DNA of 28,966 bases from NCBI GenBank assembly GCA_934466515.1, contig CAKSLH010000010.1, positions 1 to 28,966 of the forward strand, given 5' to 3'. The notes beneath the pieces were generated by a model. That model ran no database searches. It worked only from the letters and a program-made list of their open reading frames with translations, and had not been told where the DNA came from. The position numbers and the translations under genes were made by a program. This document shows positions 1-7,638 of the stretch, one piece after another. The stretch comes from an uncultured Eubacteriales bacterium (lineage in GTDB: Bacteria; Bacillota; Clostridia; Oscillospirales; Acutalibacteraceae). Numbering within the stretch: the stretch's first letter is position 1; the number at the start of each line of letters is the position of its first letter.

Positions 1-66
1 TATTTTCTGCCCTTATTATATTGCTCGTTTGTTAAGTCTGTAATCACAAAAAAGTTAAATTTAGGT

Positions 67-101
67 AAAAAAAGAGACCGCGGTTTTTATAACTGCAGTC
101 T
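67..101 (-). terminator. Intrinsic terminator of the PucR-type regulator gene
   Basis: On the minus strand an 11-pair hairpin (91-101 with 75-85, one G-T wobble and one A-C mismatch) is followed by a run of seven T (67-73). The TAA stop of the regulator (87-89) lies in the loop, so the terminator overlaps the end of the gene. Positions 1-66 beyond it show no gene or motif that I can support. Confidence 0.7.
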
Positions 102-1235
102 GTCTGAAAGATTTAACGCAATGCAAAGAGAAACGAAGGTTTCAGCAAATGTTTCGGGGTCGTCGATATCAATGCCGAAATTCTCGCGGATTTTTTTAAG
201 CCTGTAAGAAACGGTGTTGCGGTGGGTAAAGAGCCTCTGCCCCGTCCGATTCAAGGAGCGGCCGCATATTATATATGTATAAAGCGTTAATGCAAGCTCG
301 GCGGAATTCTTTGAATCGTAATTTAAAAGCTCTTTTATATTTTGAGACATAAATCCGAAGCTTTCATAAACCGAGGATAAAGCGACATTTAACGCATGCT
401 CCTCATAATATTCGAGAAACGGCGGCTGTTTTTCGGCTTTCAGCTTTTCAAGCGCGGTATTTAAGGCGAAAAAGTCTCTTTTAAGGTCATAAAGTCTTTC
501 GGTTTTATTTGAAATCATAACCGCAAGTCCTAAGCTTTCAGCCAGCTTTTTTAAATCGCCGATATCGTGGTCAAAATGAAGAAAAACAATCATTTTTCCT
601 TTATAGAAAAACGGCAGAGAGGCATGGAACATATCAGAAATATCGCTCTTTAAAAATCGGGCTTCGTTTTTATCCTTAAGGCCCTCGGAAAAATCAATAA
701 GCGCAAATCTTTCGGGCGAAAAATTATTTAAAAATGTTCCGGATGTTCGAAGCTTAAAGGTTTCTGAGTCCGAAAAATTTCCGTCAAGCAAATCTATCAG
801 AATTTCCTCTGCCGTGTCGGACGGCTGGCTGTAGGATCGGCGCTCGGAAAAGAACTGCTTTGAAAGGAGCCTTTCGGTAAATTCCGTATTCTTTTCGGGT
901 AATTTTTTGTTTTCCGGCACAACATAAACCGCATACCCTAAGAAAATATCCGAAAAGCTTAAGGGCCTTACAATATAATCGTAATGCCCGATATTCAGCG
1001 TTGCATTTCCCGTGCCCGATGAAATCTCGGCGCAAATATTCATAGGCAGCTTGCTGTGCATAACCGTCTTTTTATAGTCCTCGTCCGCAAATCCGCCGCT
1101 TTCAAAATGGGAGACTAAATGAAAAGCGTTGTCGCAGATAAGAATCCTACAGTCAAGATACGCCGCGGCGGCCTCGGTAAGAGAATCAAGCGAATTACTG
1201 CTTAAAAATGCGTCCAAAAGGTATTTACTGTTCAT
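87..1235 (-). CDS. PucR/CdaR-family transcriptional regulator
   Basis: This 382-residue cytosolic protein is most likely a DNA-binding regulator. The last ~60 residues (about 320-375) carry the helix-turn-helix typical of the PucR/CdaR family, recognisable by the stretch QRLFTHRNTVSYRLKKI, which in this family follows a weakly conserved N-terminal sensor-like part and a central domain. No membrane segment or signal peptide is seen. The start is an ATG preceded by an AGAGGGG-like ribosome site. Family members control catabolism of purines, sugar acids or diverse small molecules, and the ligand here cannot be read from sequence. The gene is divergent from the Hsp20 gene, and the 17-nt palindrome just upstream of its start is a candidate site for autoregulation. 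Confidence 0.8.
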   Translation of the reverse strand: MNSKYLLDAFLSSNSLDSLTEAAAAYLDCRILICDNAFHLVSHFESGGFADEDYKKTVMHSKLPMNICAEISSGTGNATLNIGHYDYIVRPLSFSDIFLGYAVYVVPENKKLPEKNTEFTERLLSKQFFSERRSYSQPSDTAEEILIDLLDGNFSDSETFKLRTSGTFLNNFSPERFALIDFSEGLKDKNEARFLKSDISDMFHASLPFFYKGKMIVFLHFDHDIGDLKKLAESLGLAVMISNKTERLYDLKRDFFALNTALEKLKAEKQPPFLEYYEEHALNVALSSVYESFGFMSQNIKELLNYDSKNSAELALTLYTYIICGRSLNRTGQRLFTHRNTVSYRLKKIRENFGIDIDDPETFAETFVSLCIALNLSDRLQL

Positions 1236-1248
1236 AAGCCCCTCTTTC

Positions 1249-1265
1249 TTGTGCTGTCAGCACAA
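1249..1265. promoter_or_regulatory. Perfect 17-nt palindrome, candidate operator
   Basis: TTGTGCTGTCAGCACAA is an 8-bp perfect inverted repeat around a central T. It lies between the predicted start of transcription (about 1273) and the ATG of the divergent PucR-type gene, where a repressor would block elongation or initiation. A half-site-like TTGTGCTA recurs at 1313-1320 in the Hsp20 promoter, although there it could simply be part of an extended -10 element. The regulator that binds it is unknown; autoregulation is a guess. Confidence 0.5.
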
Positions 1266-1279
1266 CGAAATATATGTTT

Positions 1280-1308
1280 ATTATATCTTAAACACATTGA
1301 AAAAGCAA
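1280..1308 (-). promoter_or_regulatory. Promoter of the PucR-type regulator gene
   Basis: A consensus -10 TATAAT (minus strand, 1280-1285) has a weak -35 TTGCTT (1303-1308) at 17-bp spacing. It overlaps the oppositely directed Hsp20 promoter, so the two transcription units probably compete for polymerase. Confidence 0.5.
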
Positions 1309-1324
1309 TACCTTGTGCTATAAT
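1297..1324 (+). promoter_or_regulatory. Sigma-A-type promoter of the Hsp20 gene
   Basis: TTGAAA (1297-1302), 16-bp spacer, TATAAT (1319-1324), with an extended TGC just before the -10. Transcription should begin near 1331. No CIRCE element is visible near it. Confidence 0.65.
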
Positions 1325-1330
1325 ATAGGC

Positions 1331-1370
1331 GTAAACAAAAAGAGGACCCGAAAGGGTCGGATGAGTTTAC
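1331..1370 (+). promoter_or_regulatory. Structured 5' leader of the Hsp20 mRNA
   Basis: Directly after the predicted transcription start, GACCC (1345-1349) and GGGTC (1354-1358) close a GAAA tetraloop, and outer arms GTAAAC (1331-1336) and GTTTAC (1365-1370) can pair around it. The ribosome site GGAGG at 1393-1397 is outside this fold, so it looks more like a 5' stabilising hairpin than a classic RNA thermometer. Confidence 0.4.
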
Positions 1371-1404
1371 AAAATAAATATACAATTATTTCGGAGGTAT
1401 TTAT

Positions 1405-1854
1405 ATGTTTGAACTCAGACCTTACGGACGCAAAAATAATTCACTTTACAATCCTTTCCGCGAAATGGACGAATTTGAAAACAAGTTTTTCTCTAATCCT
1501 TTCGGATTTATGGATTCTCCTCTTGAGGAATTCAAAACCGATATCAAGGACGAGGGCGATCATTACGAATTGATTGCCGATCTTCCGGGATTTGACAAAA
1601 AGGACATTAAGCTTGATGTAAACGGCGATACGCTTACCGTTTGTGCCGAGCGCCATTCGGAGCATGAGGAAAAGGATAAAAAAGGCAAATATGTCCGCTG
1701 CGAGCGCTCTTACGGCTCTTACAGCAGAAGCTTTGATTTAACAAAGGTTAATGCCGATGAAATCAAGGCAAAATATGAAAACGGTGTTTTAAAGCTTACA
1801 ATGCCTAAGAAAACACCTGAGATTGAAAAATCCCATAGGCTTGAAATTGAGTAA
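1405..1854 (+). CDS. Hsp20 family small heat-shock protein
   Basis: This 149-residue protein is a small heat-shock chaperone of the alpha-crystallin/Hsp20 family, an ATP-independent cytosolic holdase that keeps unfolding proteins soluble. The alpha-crystallin domain spans about residues 45-140, with the family signature GVLKLTMPK near residues 130-138 and the usual short C-terminal tail (SHRLEIE). The N-terminal part contains the common pattern NPFREMDEFENKFF. The start is an ATG with a GGAGG site 7 bases upstream. The gene is a single-gene transcription unit with its own promoter and a strong terminator. Length and motifs are normal for the family. Confidence 0.95.
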   Translation: MFELRPYGRKNNSLYNPFREMDEFENKFFSNPFGFMDSPLEEFKTDIKDEGDHYELIADLPGFDKKDIKLDVNGDTLTVCAERHSEHEEKDKKGKYVRCERSYGSYSRSFDLTKVNADEIKAKYENGVLKLTMPKKTPEIEKSHRLEIE

Positions 1855-1864
1855 AGCAAAATTT

Positions 1865-1899
1865 TCGCCCATCGGTTTTGCCGATGGGCGAGTTTTTTT
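1865..1899 (+). terminator. Intrinsic terminator after the Hsp20 gene
   Basis: A perfect 11-bp stem (1865-1875 with 1881-1891), a 5-nt TTTTG loop and seven T (1893-1899). It begins 10 bases after the Hsp20 stop and also separates that gene from the converging esterase gene. Confidence 0.9.
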
Positions 1900-1905
1900 A
1901 AAAAT

Positions 1906-2784
1906 TTATAAAATTTCTTTATCAAGAATTTTGATTGCCGCCGCCGTGGCTCTTTTTTGAGTTGTGTACTCTTCGAGCAAAAAGGCATGGCCGGTATTTG
2001 GGAGCCTGTAAAGCTTTGAGACATTTCCCGTCTCAAGGCTTTTTTCATGGAATTTTCTTGACTGTGTCGGGTCTACGCAGGTGTCGCAGTCGCCGTGAAC
2101 AAGTACGGTTTCAAAGCCGCAAGAAGTAATATTATCGAGCGGAGAAAGCGCCTTTGTGCGCTCTTCCTCGCTTAAATCTTTAAGCGGCTCAAAATCGGTG
2201 TTTTGCGGAACAGCCTTGTGCCAATGGTCATAAAGATTTGTTATGGCATTTATAAGATAAGCCTTTTTGAATTTAAAGGGGAGCTTTATAAAAGGCAGGG
2301 TTACAACCGCGGCAGCAAGATATCCGCCTGCCGATTCGCCTAAAATGCTGACATCGTTTTCGTCAATTTTAAGTTCGTCCTTTATATTATATATGTATTT
2401 TACCGCGTCGCAGCAGTCCGAATAAAGGTCTGTAAGCTGATAATCCTTTTCCTGTGCGTCATTTCTCGCAAGACGGTAATCCACGCTTACGCAAAGAAGC
2501 CCCTTGTCGGCATAATATCTTGCTAAAAAGCCGAGATAATCGCCCTGCCACAGACCGTTCTGATCGTCAAAAATCTTATGTGAGGACCAGCCGCCGCCGT
2601 GAATGATAATAAGAGTTTTCAATTTTTTTGCATTCCCGAAATCCTTTGGATAATAAACAGAAAGATTTATATCCTCGCCGTTTACGGTTTTATAAGCGAC
2701 GGTCTTATCGCCGCTGTGCCTTGAGGTGTAAGCGGAAAGGTCCGTTTCGTTTTCAAGCTGACATAAAAATTTGTTTTTTAACAT
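1906..2784 (-). CDS. Alpha/beta hydrolase, HSL-type esterase/lipase
   Basis: This 292-residue protein has the hallmarks of hormone-sensitive-lipase-type serine esterases: the oxyanion-hole motif HGGGW (residues 62-66), the nucleophile elbow GESAGG (Ser151), and a plausible Asp (D234, in HGDCDTCV) and His (H266, in NTGHAF) completing the triad. No signal peptide is seen, so it is probably cytosolic. It is the last gene of a four-gene operon; its ATG directly follows the stop of the S26-type peptidase gene with no spacer. Family members cleave small carboxyl esters such as acetyl or feruloyl groups on sugars. In this operon it might instead act on a modified peptide or an ester-linked product, which is inference only. 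Confidence 0.85.
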   Translation of the reverse strand: MLKNKFLCQLENETDLSAYTSRHSGDKTVAYKTVNGEDINLSVYYPKDFGNAKKLKTLIIIHGGGWSSHKIFDDQNGLWQGDYLGFLARYYADKGLLCVSVDYRLARNDAQEKDYQLTDLYSDCCDAVKYIYNIKDELKIDENDVSILGESAGGYLAAAVVTLPFIKLPFKFKKAYLINAITNLYDHWHKAVPQNTDFEPLKDLSEEERTKALSPLDNITSCGFETVLVHGDCDTCVDPTQSRKFHEKSLETGNVSKLYRLPNTGHAFLLEEYTTQKRATAAAIKILDKEIL

Positions 2785-3276
2785 TTAAGCTTTGCCCTGC
2801 TTTCTTAAATTTAATGCTCTTAAGATTTTTCCGCCCGTTCTTCGGGAGAAAAAATAGAATTTCCTTAAAGGATAGGCTAAATACCAAAGATAAGAATAGC
2901 TTTTATAAATAAAGCTGTTACACTCAATTCTTTTGCCCTTTCTTATAAACGCTTTTGAAAGTGCGATTATCTGCTCGGGCTCAATATCGGGCTCTAAGGT
3001 AACCTGCGCGTCGCCGAGCATGGTATAGCTTTTTTCACCGCATTTAAAAATACGGTGGAGAACATATTTCCCGTTTTTTCTTCTGTAAAGCGGAACATCC
3101 AGCTTTTTAAGCATTTCGGCTTCGGGCTTTATTAAAACCACTTGGTCTCTGCGGTCCTTTAAAAAGGGGCGCATGCTGTTTCCGGTTATGTTTATAATAA
3201 CCTCGCTCCCGTTTTCAATGCACTGCTCTATTACGGGAGACAGCTCGCTCATAGGAAGGCTTACCTGCTTTTTCAT
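2785..3276 (-). CDS. S24/S26-family peptidase, SipW/ER-type Ser-His dyad
   Basis: This 163-residue protein resembles type I signal peptidases of the S26B (archaeal/ER/SipW) branch. It has GNSMRPF with the predicted nucleophile Ser34, then YVLHRI with His74 where bacterial LepB has a Lys-Arg pair, then GDA (Asp89) followed by a conserved Pro-Asp and a late Ile region. Unlike ordinary signal peptidases it has no N-terminal membrane anchor; only a hydrophobic, aromatic, basic stretch near residues 125-145 could touch the membrane. Its start overlaps the PqqD-like stop by ATGA. The linkage to a RiPP-recognition-like protein suggests a leader-peptide protease acting in the cytosol, but no substrate is visible. 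Confidence 0.75.
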   Translation of the reverse strand: MKKQVSLPMSELSPVIEQCIENGSEVIINITGNSMRPFLKDRRDQVVLIKPEAEMLKKLDVPLYRRKNGKYVLHRIFKCGEKSYTMLGDAQVTLEPDIEPEQIIALSKAFIRKGKRIECNSFIYKSYSYLWYLAYPLRKFYFFSRRTGGKILRALNLRKQGKA

Positions 3277-3539
3277 AAATCAAGCAGATCCTTGTCCTTT
3301 AATACCGATATGAATTCGTCAAGATCCTTTTTCGCAAGCGTTTCGTCGACATCGTATTCGCAAAGTATAAGCTTTAAAAGCTCTTCTTCGGTTTTGTCCT
3401 CTTTAAGGCTGTCCCAAATAAACTCCGCCGAATCGTTTAGCGTGATTATCCCTCTGAAATCAACCGTTTTTGCTCCTACGGGCACTACTACGCATTCGTC
3501 CCCGATTTTGCTTTTAACAAATCCGGATTTTATTTTCAT
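3273..3539 (-). CDS. PqqD-like protein (RiPP recognition element fold)
   Basis: This 88-residue protein fits the PqqD family: a short beta-rich N-terminus, the phrase GIITLNDSAEFIW (residues 30-42, matching the family's pattern of a beta hairpin followed by LN-x-(S/T)-A-x-x-(I/L)-(W)), and a C-terminal helical part with acidic residues ending in a DLL motif. PqqD-like domains bind leader peptides of ribosomally made, modified peptides and present them to enzymes. The gene overlaps both neighbours by ATGA, so its translation is coupled to the kinase-like gene before it and the peptidase gene after it. The exact peptide it would bind is unknown. Confidence 0.85.
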   Translation of the reverse strand: MKIKSGFVKSKIGDECVVVPVGAKTVDFRGIITLNDSAEFIWDSLKEDKTEEELLKLILCEYDVDETLAKKDLDEFISVLKDKDLLDL

Positions 3540-4414
3540 GAAAATTTCCCTCCGATTATTTCTTCATAAACCGCCTTTACCGCATCCTCGCTTATACTGC
3601 ATTTAAGCGTGTAAACAGGAACGCCGATTTCAAAAAGCCTGTTTATTATTCTTATTGTCTTAATTCCGATATCCTCGTCATAAAAAGGATTCGGAAGCTG
3701 TCTTGAAAGATTTAAAACGCTGTTTGCGATATCGGTCTTAGTAATAGTATTTTCACTTCCGCGCTCGATAAACACTATCGCCTTAAGAGGTTTTTTAATG
3801 TTTATATTAAGCTCGGTTTTTCCGCTCCACGGCGTGCCGTAAATAAAAGCCTTATTATCGGTAATCCTTATCGCGGGCTTGTCGTCGTTAATTATAGTCA
3901 CATCGTCTCCGAACTTGTTTTTCCAGAGCGAAACATGTGTGGATTTTCCGGTTCCCGGGTCTGCCGAGAATACAATTCCGCAGTCCTTATAAGCCATTGC
4001 CGAGGAATGAAGCACCGTTCCGCCCAAAACCGACAGCCTGTTTGCAAACATAAAGCCCGTAAAAAGGTATTCAAGGTCGGTGGAATTAAGAGTCTTAAGC
4101 TTTGCGTCACGGCAGATTTCTATAGTAACAAAAGAGTAATCGTCCGTATAAGTAAATTTATAGGGGATATATCCGGTTGCCGATTTAACGTAGCGGACAA
4201 AATTTCCGTTTTTTGTCTTTAATATATATGAAGCGCCTGTCTGCAAAATAAGCTCGCCCTCAGGCTCGCCGATTTCCTCTGAAATAACGGTTTTTAAAAC
4301 CATATCGGGATTATCGGACCTCGGGCAAAGATAGTCCTTATACCGTCTGTCAAAAAACTCCTTATCTCCGCTTTCAACATTTATTGTTATATCCGCTACA
4401 CGAATTGTCTGCAT
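3536..4414 (-). CDS. HPr kinase/PEPCK-like P-loop protein
   Basis: This 292-residue protein has a C-terminal nucleotide-binding half like that of HPr kinase and ATP-type PEP carboxykinase: LHSSAM (His136) before the P-loop ADPGTGKST (residues 151-159), then INDDKP (about 175-180), and GTPWSGK further on. The N-terminal ~120 residues are not recognisable to me. Relatives of this type appear in lasso-peptide (paeninodin-type) and ScmC/PqqD-linked gene sets, where some phosphorylate the precursor peptide. It is not HprK itself: the length and N-terminus differ, and the context is a PqqD/peptidase operon. It is first in the operon, with its own promoter and a GGCGGTG ribosome site. Confidence 0.75.
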   Translation of the reverse strand: MQTIRVADITINVESGDKEFFDRRYKDYLCPRSDNPDMVLKTVISEEIGEPEGELILQTGASYILKTKNGNFVRYVKSATGYIPYKFTYTDDYSFVTIEICRDAKLKTLNSTDLEYLFTGFMFANRLSVLGGTVLHSSAMAYKDCGIVFSADPGTGKSTHVSLWKNKFGDDVTIINDDKPAIRITDNKAFIYGTPWSGKTELNINIKKPLKAIVFIERGSENTITKTDIANSVLNLSRQLPNPFYDEDIGIKTIRIINRLFEIGVPVYTLKCSISEDAVKAVYEEIIGGKFS

Positions 4415-4441
4415 ATTTCACCGCCTGTATTATATGTTATC

Positions 4442-4470
4442 ATTATAATATATTTAAGGCGCGGTTTCAA
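4442..4470 (-). promoter_or_regulatory. Promoter of the kinase-PqqD-peptidase-esterase operon
   Basis: On the minus strand TTGAAA (4465-4470), 17-bp spacer, TATAAT (4442-4447). A second TATAAT-like hexamer lies at 4429-4434. Transcription should start near 4435, leaving a short leader of about 20 bases. No operator is evident, which suggests constitutive expression. Confidence 0.7.
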
Positions 4471-4585
4471 TAGTAAAATTTAAATCGGTCCAGGTGAATA
4501 TCGTCATAGTAAAGCTGAATTTTATGCAAGTAAAAAGAAATTAGGTGTAATATAATAACAATATATATGTAAAAAGGAGCAGTCT

Positions 4586-6931
4586 ATGAATTACGGATTT
4601 TATGACAATCAAAACCGCGAGTATGTAATAACAAGACCAGATACTCCCGCCCCTTGGATGAACTACCTCGGAAACGGACAGTTCAGCTCTGTTATTTCGA
4701 ATAACGCAGGCGGTCTTTTTTTCGACAGAGACCCGGGAAGCTTTAGAATAACAAGATATAATTTCAGCAATGTCGCTCAGGACAGGCCCGGAAGATATCT
4801 TTATTTTAAGGATGAAAAAACAGGCGCCGTTTGGTCGCCTACATGGCAGCCCGTTCAGAAAAAGCTTGATTTTTATGAATCGAGACACGGAATGGGCTAT
4901 ACCAAAATTTGCGCCGAATATGAGGGCGTTAAAAGCGAAATAACCTATTATATTCCGAAAGGTGCTCATTATGAGCTTTGGTCCGCAAAGGTTAAGAACA
5001 CAACCGATAAGGATATAAGCCTAAAGGTTTTCAGCTACATAGAATTCGGCTCATATATCGCTAAATATGATATCGAGTGCGACTGGCCGAGATACTTTTT
5101 CAATTGTGAGCCTTATGAAAACGCAATAGTTTTCGACCCGTCGGACGATTTTATAAACGAAAAGCGCCGGCTTGCCTATATTTCAACCGATCTTGACATA
5201 GATTCTTATGACTGCTCGCGTGACGCATTCCTTGGAAGATACCGCGACGAATCAAACCCGATAGCCGTTGAAAACGGATACTGCTCAAATTCGAAAATAA
5301 ACGCGGACAATGCCTGCGGCAGCTTCTGCTGTAATTTAAAGCTTAAGGCAGGAGAGGAAAAGGAATTTGTTTTCTCTGTGGGAAATGCCGAAAGCCTTGA
5401 AGAAATAAAGGCGCAATCAAAAGCGGCGGCGGATAAGAATTTAAGAGAAAATCAGCTGAATGCGCTTAAGGAATTCTGGCTTGATAACAGCTCAAGGCTT
5501 GTCGCAAACACGCCTGACGAGGCTATGAATACCATGCTTAATATCTGGCACCCCTATCAGTGCAGAATGACATTTAACTGGTCAAGATTTATTTCTTATT
5601 ATGAAAGAGGACTTGACCGCGGCTGGGGCTTTAGAGACAGCATGCAGGATGTCTTGGGAATTATGCACATTGTCCCAGAAGAGGCAAAGCAGAGAATTAA
5701 AACCCTGCTTTCAATCCAGTTCTCCGAGGGCTGCTGCAAAGCGGTTTACTACCCCGGAACAGGCGAATCCTCAGGCGGCGGCAGGTCGGATGATCAGCTT
5801 TGGTCGATATTCTCGGTCTGCACATATATAAAAGAGACAGGGGATTATGCATTCTTAGACGAAACCGTTCCCTATACCGATAAGGGCGAGGCAACAGTAT
5901 TCGAGCACCTTAAGGCAGGAATGGAGTTTACGAGAAGAACCGTCGGCGAGCACGGAGTTCCGCTGTTTTTGCACTGCGACTGGAACGACAGCATAAAAAA
6001 TATTTCCGCAAGGAAGAAAAAGGCGGAGACCTCTTTTGTATTCTTCCAAGCGGGCCATGCGGCTTATGAGCTTATAAAGCTTTTTGAGCATACAGGCGAT
6101 AAGGAAAAGCTTGACTGGGCAAGGGATTATTATGATTGGTGCAAGAGTATTTATCCCGTGCTTTGGGACGGAAAATGGTTCCTCCGCGGATTTACCGACG
6201 ACGGCGAGAAATTCGGCACCGATGAGGACGAATACAATAAAATCTTCTTAAATCCGCAGTCTTGGGCAGTACTTAGCAGACTTCCCTCAAAAGAGCAGGG
6301 CGACAGTGCCTTTGAAAATGTCGAAAGCAGACTTTTCTGCGACCTCGGCGTTTGCTCGCATGCACCTGCCTCAACGGGTATAAACTATGAGAAAAAGTGG
6401 TACTTCGGAGCGAAAGCCGGAGTCAGGGAAAACGGCGGAGTATTCTTCCATGCAAGCACATGGGCGATTATCGCCGAAACACTGCTTAAGAGAAACGAAG
6501 AGGCATATTCGCTTTATCACCGTGAGCTTCCGACCGTCAGAAACGACAGGGCGGATCAGTGCATGGTTGAGCCTTATGTTTATTCCTCTTCAATGATTGG
6601 CCCCGCTCATGAAAGATACGGCGCGGGCGTCGGCTCATGGCTTTCGGGAACAGCTTCTTGGATGTATCTTGCGGCATCGCAGTATATCTTGGGCTTCAGA
6701 CCCGATTATGACGGTGTTATTATCGACCCCTGCGTGCCCTTTGAATGGGACGGATTTTCATATACGAGAATTTACCGCGGCATTAAATGCGAGGTTTCTT
6801 CTCCTAAGCTTCCTAAGGTCGGAGCAGAGGCGAAAGCCTTAGTTGTCGACGGTGAGGAGATAAACGGCACATTCATTCCGTTTGATAAGCTTTCGGGCAA
6901 AAAGAGCGTTAAGATAGAAATAAAATATTAA
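4586..6931 (+). CDS. GH94 family beta-glycoside phosphorylase
   Basis: This 781-residue cytosolic enzyme belongs to GH94, the inverting phosphorylases that split beta-linked disaccharides with phosphate to give a sugar 1-phosphate. It aligns by eye with cellobiose phosphorylase over its whole length: an N-terminal beta domain (GFYDNQNREYVITRPDTPAPWMNYLG), the segment SRFISYYERGLDRGWGFRDSMQDVLG, the DWND motif (residues 465-468) that holds the family's proton-donor Asp, and a C-terminal end resembling ILGFRPDYDGVIIDPC. The acceptor (cellobiose, chitobiose, laminaribiose or other) cannot be decided. AAGGAG sits 6 bases before the ATG; a TATAAT lies at 4551-4556 without a good -35, so an activator is possible. 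It is first in a five-gene sugar operon. Confidence 0.9.
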   Translation: MNYGFYDNQNREYVITRPDTPAPWMNYLGNGQFSSVISNNAGGLFFDRDPGSFRITRYNFSNVAQDRPGRYLYFKDEKTGAVWSPTWQPVQKKLDFYESRHGMGYTKICAEYEGVKSEITYYIPKGAHYELWSAKVKNTTDKDISLKVFSYIEFGSYIAKYDIECDWPRYFFNCEPYENAIVFDPSDDFINEKRRLAYISTDLDIDSYDCSRDAFLGRYRDESNPIAVENGYCSNSKINADNACGSFCCNLKLKAGEEKEFVFSVGNAESLEEIKAQSKAAADKNLRENQLNALKEFWLDNSSRLVANTPDEAMNTMLNIWHPYQCRMTFNWSRFISYYERGLDRGWGFRDSMQDVLGIMHIVPEEAKQRIKTLLSIQFSEGCCKAVYYPGTGESSGGGRSDDQLWSIFSVCTYIKETGDYAFLDETVPYTDKGEATVFEHLKAGMEFTRRTVGEHGVPLFLHCDWNDSIKNISARKKKAETSFVFFQAGHAAYELIKLFEHTGDKEKLDWARDYYDWCKSIYPVLWDGKWFLRGFTDDGEKFGTDEDEYNKIFLNPQSWAVLSRLPSKEQGDSAFENVESRLFCDLGVCSHAPASTGINYEKKWYFGAKAGVRENGGVFFHASTWAIIAETLLKRNEEAYSLYHRELPTVRNDRADQCMVEPYVYSSSMIGPAHERYGAGVGSWLSGTASWMYLAASQYILGFRPDYDGVIIDPCVPFEWDGFSYTRIYRGIKCEVSSPKLPKVGAEAKALVVDGEEINGTFIPFDKLSGKKSVKIEIKY

Positions 6932-6950
6932 GCTTTTGAAGGGTTTTATA

Positions 6951-7628
6951 ATGGAGTTTAAAAAATTTAAAAATATCGAATATATCGAAAAAAAGCCTCT
7001 TTGCTATAGCGGCAAAATGCCGACGCTTATTTATCTTCACGGCGCAGGCACAAGGCTTGGGACATTGGAGCTTTTAAGCAAAAATCAGTTTTATGAGGAT
7101 TACAGTCTTTTTTCTAAGGATGAATCGGATTTTCTTTGCTTTACACCCTTATGCTATGCAAATTCATGGTTTGATATATTCGAGCAGCTGCAGGAATTTG
7201 TAAAGGAAATCGTTAAAAGAGACGATGTCGATAAGGACAGGGTATATTTAATGGGCTCAAGCATGGGCGGCTACGGTTGCTGGCAGCTTGCAATGAGTAT
7301 GCCCGATACCTTTGCGGCGATAGTTCCTATCTGCGGCGGCGGAATGTACTGGAATGTCTGGGAGCTTCATAAAACCTATGTATGGGCGTTCCACGGAAAA
7401 TGCGATACTACTGTTTTCCCTGAGGAAAGCGTTAAAATGATAAACGCGATAAATTCTCAGGAAAATAATCTTACCGCTAAGCTTACTCTTCTTGACGGCG
7501 TGGCTCACGATTCGTGGATAACCGCGCTTTCCTCAAAAGAGGTTTATGACTGGCTTTTAAGCAAGAAAAAAATAAGGGATGGAGCTAAAACTTCGGACGC
7601 TTTTGCGGACAGCGAAAAATTCGGCTGA
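6951..7628 (+). CDS. Alpha/beta hydrolase, CE1/feruloyl-esterase-like
   Basis: This cytosolic serine hydrolase of about 225 residues has the nucleophile elbow GSSMGGYG, the oxyanion-side motif YLHGAG, and C-terminal HGKCDTTVFPEES (Asp region) and DGVAHDSW (His). The pattern is that of small PHB-depolymerase/feruloyl-esterase-like (CE1-type) proteins, which often remove ester groups from plant or host oligosaccharides. I chose the ATG at 6951, with GAAGGG 7 bases upstream, over an in-frame TTG at 6936 whose ribosome site would be worse. It follows the GH94 stop by 19 bases and fits a role in deacylating oligosaccharides before phosphorolysis. The actual substrate is not visible. Confidence 0.8.
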   Translation: MEFKKFKNIEYIEKKPLCYSGKMPTLIYLHGAGTRLGTLELLSKNQFYEDYSLFSKDESDFLCFTPLCYANSWFDIFEQLQEFVKEIVKRDDVDKDRVYLMGSSMGGYGCWQLAMSMPDTFAAIVPICGGGMYWNVWELHKTYVWAFHGKCDTTVFPEESVKMINAINSQENNLTAKLTLLDGVAHDSWITALSSKEVYDWLLSKKKIRDGAKTSDAFADSEKFG

Positions 7629-7638
7629 GGGTGAATTT

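Noticed and set aside
6936..6950. TTG start giving a five-residue longer esterase
   Set aside because: The ribosome site GAAGGG fits the ATG at 6951; the TTG has no site at workable distance.
7579..7638. Longer N-terminus for the GH20 enzyme
   Set aside because: It overlaps the esterase coding region and lacks family similarity; the ATG at 7639 has a proper ribosome site.
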